This document shows, in pieces, positions 12,384 to 14,365 of a DNA stretch of 14,365 nt; the first letter of the stretch is position 1; each line of letters starts with the position of its first letter. The stretch comes from DASQVO01 sp035640715 (lineage in GTDB: Bacteria > Actinomycetota > Actinomycetes > Streptosporangiales > Streptosporangiaceae). The notes below the pieces were generated by a model. That model saw nothing but the letters and a program-made list of their open reading frames with translations. It made no database searches and was not told the origin of the DNA. The stretch spans positions 1-14,365 of the forward strand of contig DASQVO010000459.1 of NCBI GenBank assembly GCA_035640715.1, in the 5' to 3' direction. Both the position numbers and the translations under genes were made by a program.

Positions 12384-14087
12384 ATGACAGCAACCGTGCA
12401 CGGCGCCCCTGAACGTCCCGCCGCGGGCCTGATGGCCCACGGTCTGTGGCGCAGGCAGCTCAGCCACTATCCCGACACCGGGCCGCGGGTGTTCTACCTG
12501 GGCATCGTGGTCGTCGCGACGGTCGTGCTGTACTACCAGCTTTACGTGCCGGGAGCCGTCTCGCCGGCGATCATCGACCACTACCACATGACGTTCTCCT
12601 ACTACGTCTACATCATCGTGATCGGTAACGCCGTCGGCGCGTTCGGCTCGCTCGCCGCGGGCCTCGCCGACCGGTGGGGCCGGGCGAACCTCGTCGCCTA
12701 CGGGCTGCTGGTCACCGGGCTGCTGGTGCTGTTCTGGCTGCCCAACGCGCCCAGCAAGCTGGTGTTCGGCATTGGCTACGCGGCCGTGGCCGTCGTCGAG
12801 GGAATCATCCTCGTCGCGACACCCGCGCTGGTCAGGGACTTCTCCCCGCAGCTGGGGCGGGCGTCAGCCATGGGCTTCTGGACCCTCGGCCCGGTCGTCG
12901 GCAGCCTCGTGCTCGCCCTGGTGTCCAGTCACACGCTCTCCCATCTGGGCGCGTGGCAGGACCAGTTCATCATCTGCGGCATCGTGGGGCTGGCCGTCGC
13001 CGCCGTGGCGCTGGTCGGCCTGCGCGAGCTTTCGCCCGCGCTGCGGGACCAGCTCATGGTCAGCATGCGGGACCGGGCCCTGATCGAGGCGCGGGCCGAG
13101 GGCATCGACATCCAGGAGAGCCTGCGGCACCCGTGGCGGCAGATGCTGCACGCCGACATCATCGGGTCCGCCTTCGCCATCGCGGTCTTCCTGATCATCT
13201 ATTACACGGCGGTCGGCTTCTTCACCGTGTACTTCACCACGATCTTCGGGTTCTCCCTCGCGGGGGCCAACGGCATCGGGAACTGGTTCTGGGCATTCGA
13301 CGCGGGCGCGCTCATCGTCGTGGGAGTGATCTCCGACATCGTGAAGGTCCGCAAGCCGTTCATGGTCCTCGGCGCGGTGGGCGCGATTGTCATGACGGTC
13401 ATCTTCGGTAGCCTGGCAGGCCACCCGCACACCGGTTATTACACGTTCGTCCTGGTCATCAGCCTCCTATCGGTGTTCCTCGCGATCGCCTACGCGCCGT
13501 GGATGGCGAGCTTCACCGAGACGGTCGAACGGCGCAACCCGGCGCTGACGGCCACCGGGCTTGCCGTATGGGGCTGGATCATCCGCGCAGTGATCGCCCT
13601 GTCCATCCTGGTGATGCCGTTTGTGGTCAGCTCGATGACGCCGCTCGTCACCTACGGCGGGCAGGTGGCGGCGCTCAGCGCCAGATACGCGCCCGAACTG
13701 GCCACCGCCAAGGCGATCGACCCGGTGACGCAAGCCGCCCTCAGCGCGAATCCGGCGAACGCGGCCGCTGCCGCCCGGGCGGTCGGCGAAGTCGCCAGGG
13801 CCGAGGGCGTGTCCCCGGCCGTGGCCGTGGCGAAGCTGACGGCGCTGGTGCGTGTGCCCAAGGCGGATCTGGCCTTCCTCCAGGCGCACGGCACGCAGGT
13901 GGCCGATGCTGCGAAGGCCGCGCCCGGCCAGTGGCGGAACTGGTGGTGGGTGTGCGTCGGCGGCGAGGTGGTCTTCATCCCGCTGATCTTCCTGATGGCC
14001 GGCCGGTGGGACCCGCGCCGCGCCCGGCAGGACGCCGCGGCGCATGAGCAGCGGGTCCAGGAGGAACTTGCCGCCCTGCAGACCTGA
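12384..14087 (+). CDS. MFS transporter with a large loop before the last helix
   Basis: 567-residue major facilitator superfamily permease with about twelve helices. The MFS motif between helices 2 and 3 is visible as GLADRWGRANL (near residues 95-105), and a cytoplasmic loop of about 45 residues (215-258) separates the two halves. Helices lie near 37-58, 73-95, 103-121, 127-148, 162-182, 195-213, 258-283, 302-321, 326-346, 352-372, 392-420 and 518-540. Unusually, about 95 residues (421-517), Ala-rich and helical, sit between the last two helices. The C-terminus is a short charged helix. GGAAGGGG (12371-12378) precedes tandem ATGs at 12381 and 12384; the second has better spacing. Probably controlled by the divergent TetR protein. 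Substrate, and whether it imports or exports, is unknown. Confidence 0.88.
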   Translation: MTATVHGAPERPAAGLMAHGLWRRQLSHYPDTGPRVFYLGIVVVATVVLYYQLYVPGAVSPAIIDHYHMTFSYYVYIIVIGNAVGAFGSLAAGLADRWGRANLVAYGLLVTGLLVLFWLPNAPSKLVFGIGYAAVAVVEGIILVATPALVRDFSPQLGRASAMGFWTLGPVVGSLVLALVSSHTLSHLGAWQDQFIICGIVGLAVAAVALVGLRELSPALRDQLMVSMRDRALIEARAEGIDIQESLRHPWRQMLHADIIGSAFAIAVFLIIYYTAVGFFTVYFTTIFGFSLAGANGIGNWFWAFDAGALIVVGVISDIVKVRKPFMVLGAVGAIVMTVIFGSLAGHPHTGYYTFVLVISLLSVFLAIAYAPWMASFTETVERRNPALTATGLAVWGWIIRAVIALSILVMPFVVSSMTPLVTYGGQVAALSARYAPELATAKAIDPVTQAALSANPANAAAAARAVGEVARAEGVSPAVAVAKLTALVRVPKADLAFLQAHGTQVADAAKAAPGQWRNWWWVCVGGEVVFIPLIFLMAGRWDPRRARQDAAAHEQRVQEELAALQT

Positions 14088-14094
14088 TCCGCAG

Positions 14095-14130
14095 AGCGGC
14101 CTGCCCCGGCGGGAGCCGGGACGGGCCGCT
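14095..14130. terminator. Bidirectional hairpin between MFS and peptidase genes
   Basis: AGCGGCC (14095-14101) pairs with GGCCGCT (14124-14130), and CCCGGC (14105-14110) with GCCGGG (14115-14120). A 3x3 internal loop separates the stems and GGGA closes them. It lies 8 bases after the MFS stop and 13 bases beyond the stop of the convergent gene, so it can serve both. Confidence 0.6.
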
Positions 14131-14142
14131 GGCAGGGGAGAG

Positions 14143-14365
14143 TCAGGAGAGGCCGGGGGCCTGGGCCAGCTCGACGATGGCGTGCAGCTCGCGGGCGGCT
14201 TGGAGGGCGGACACCCCGGAGACGAGCACGAGCGCGGCGACGGCCACGACCAGCAGCGGGCTCATCCGCGGCGGCGGTGCGAGCAGCGCGGCGACCCGGC
14301 GCGGGACCGGTCCCGCCCCGCGCATCCGGGCCGCGCCACGCATCCGGGCCGCCCCGCGCCGCGCT
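14143..14365 (-). CDS. C-terminal end of a membrane protein, probably M56-type peptidase (partial)
   Basis: The frame is open to the window edge and ends at TGA (14143-14145), so only the last 73 or so residues are seen. They read as an Arg-rich segment, PRRVAALLAPPP, a single hydrophobic helix (SPLLVVAVAALVLVSGVSAL) and an amphipathic tail (QAARELHAIVELAQA). This ending resembles the C-terminus of actinomycete M56/M48-type membrane metallopeptidases (BlaR1-like), in which helix and tail follow the zinc site, but no catalytic motif is within the window. A small tandem duplication encodes MRGAAR-like units near the edge. If it is M56, a BlaI-type regulator gene would be expected further upstream on the same strand. 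An unrelated membrane protein cannot be excluded. Confidence 0.55.
   Translation of the reverse strand, partial: ARRGAARMRGAARMRGAGPVPRRVAALLAPPPRMSPLLVVAVAALVLVSGVSALQAARELHAIVELAQAPGLS

Noticed and set aside
11461..12384. 307-codon plus-strand frame over tetR and the intergenic region
   Set aside because: Antisense to tetR and reads through the operator; no domain.

Overview
The window is GC-rich, uses GTG starts often, has several start/stop overlaps, and carries protein families typical of high-GC actinomycetes. I read it as the chromosome of a filamentous actinobacterium (Streptosporangiales or Streptomyces-like); the exact taxon cannot be read from the sequence.

Region 1 (about 1-3281) is an amide-use block. 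An aliphatic amidase (amiE) lies downstream of a cytoplasmic AmiC-type amide-binding protein on the minus strand, with a MarR-type regulator divergent from them. Between the amiC-like gene and amiE is a strong-looking promoter whose -10 is buried in a perfect 18+18 bp dyad, the likely control point of the amidase.

Region 2 (3278-5382, minus) holds a serine hydrolase of the class C beta-lactamase/esterase family, translationally overlapped by the 3' remnant of a peptide-N-glycosidase A-like gene. The 5' part of that gene is gone, and the next cassette begins where it breaks off.

Region 3 (5491-8035, plus) is a compact GntR(YtrA type)-ABC ATPase-ABC permease operon with overlapping start/stop codons and its own dyad operator. 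The ATPase carries a one-base frameshift in an AAAA run just after its start. A 12-bp hairpin closes the operon.

Region 4 (8053-8948, plus) is a COG4705/DUF347 four-repeat membrane protein, probably leaderless. Convergent to it is region 5 (8409-10901, minus): a 39-residue Gly/Arg/Tyr/Phe peptide gene with an excellent ribosome binding site, a 13-bp-stem hairpin, then a full-length ABC exporter. The exporter frame runs about 540 bp into the antisense of the DUF347 gene. Small cationic peptide, attenuator-like hairpin and exporter together resemble a leaderless-bacteriocin or other peptide-export operon. This is the most novel-looking part of the window.

Region 6 (11406-14130) is a tetR regulator divergent from an MFS transporter, with an 18-bp palindromic operator between them. 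The MFS protein has an unusual Ala-rich insertion of about 100 residues before its last membrane helix. The window ends inside the C-terminus of a probable M56-type membrane metallopeptidase on the minus strand, separated from the MFS gene by a bidirectional hairpin.
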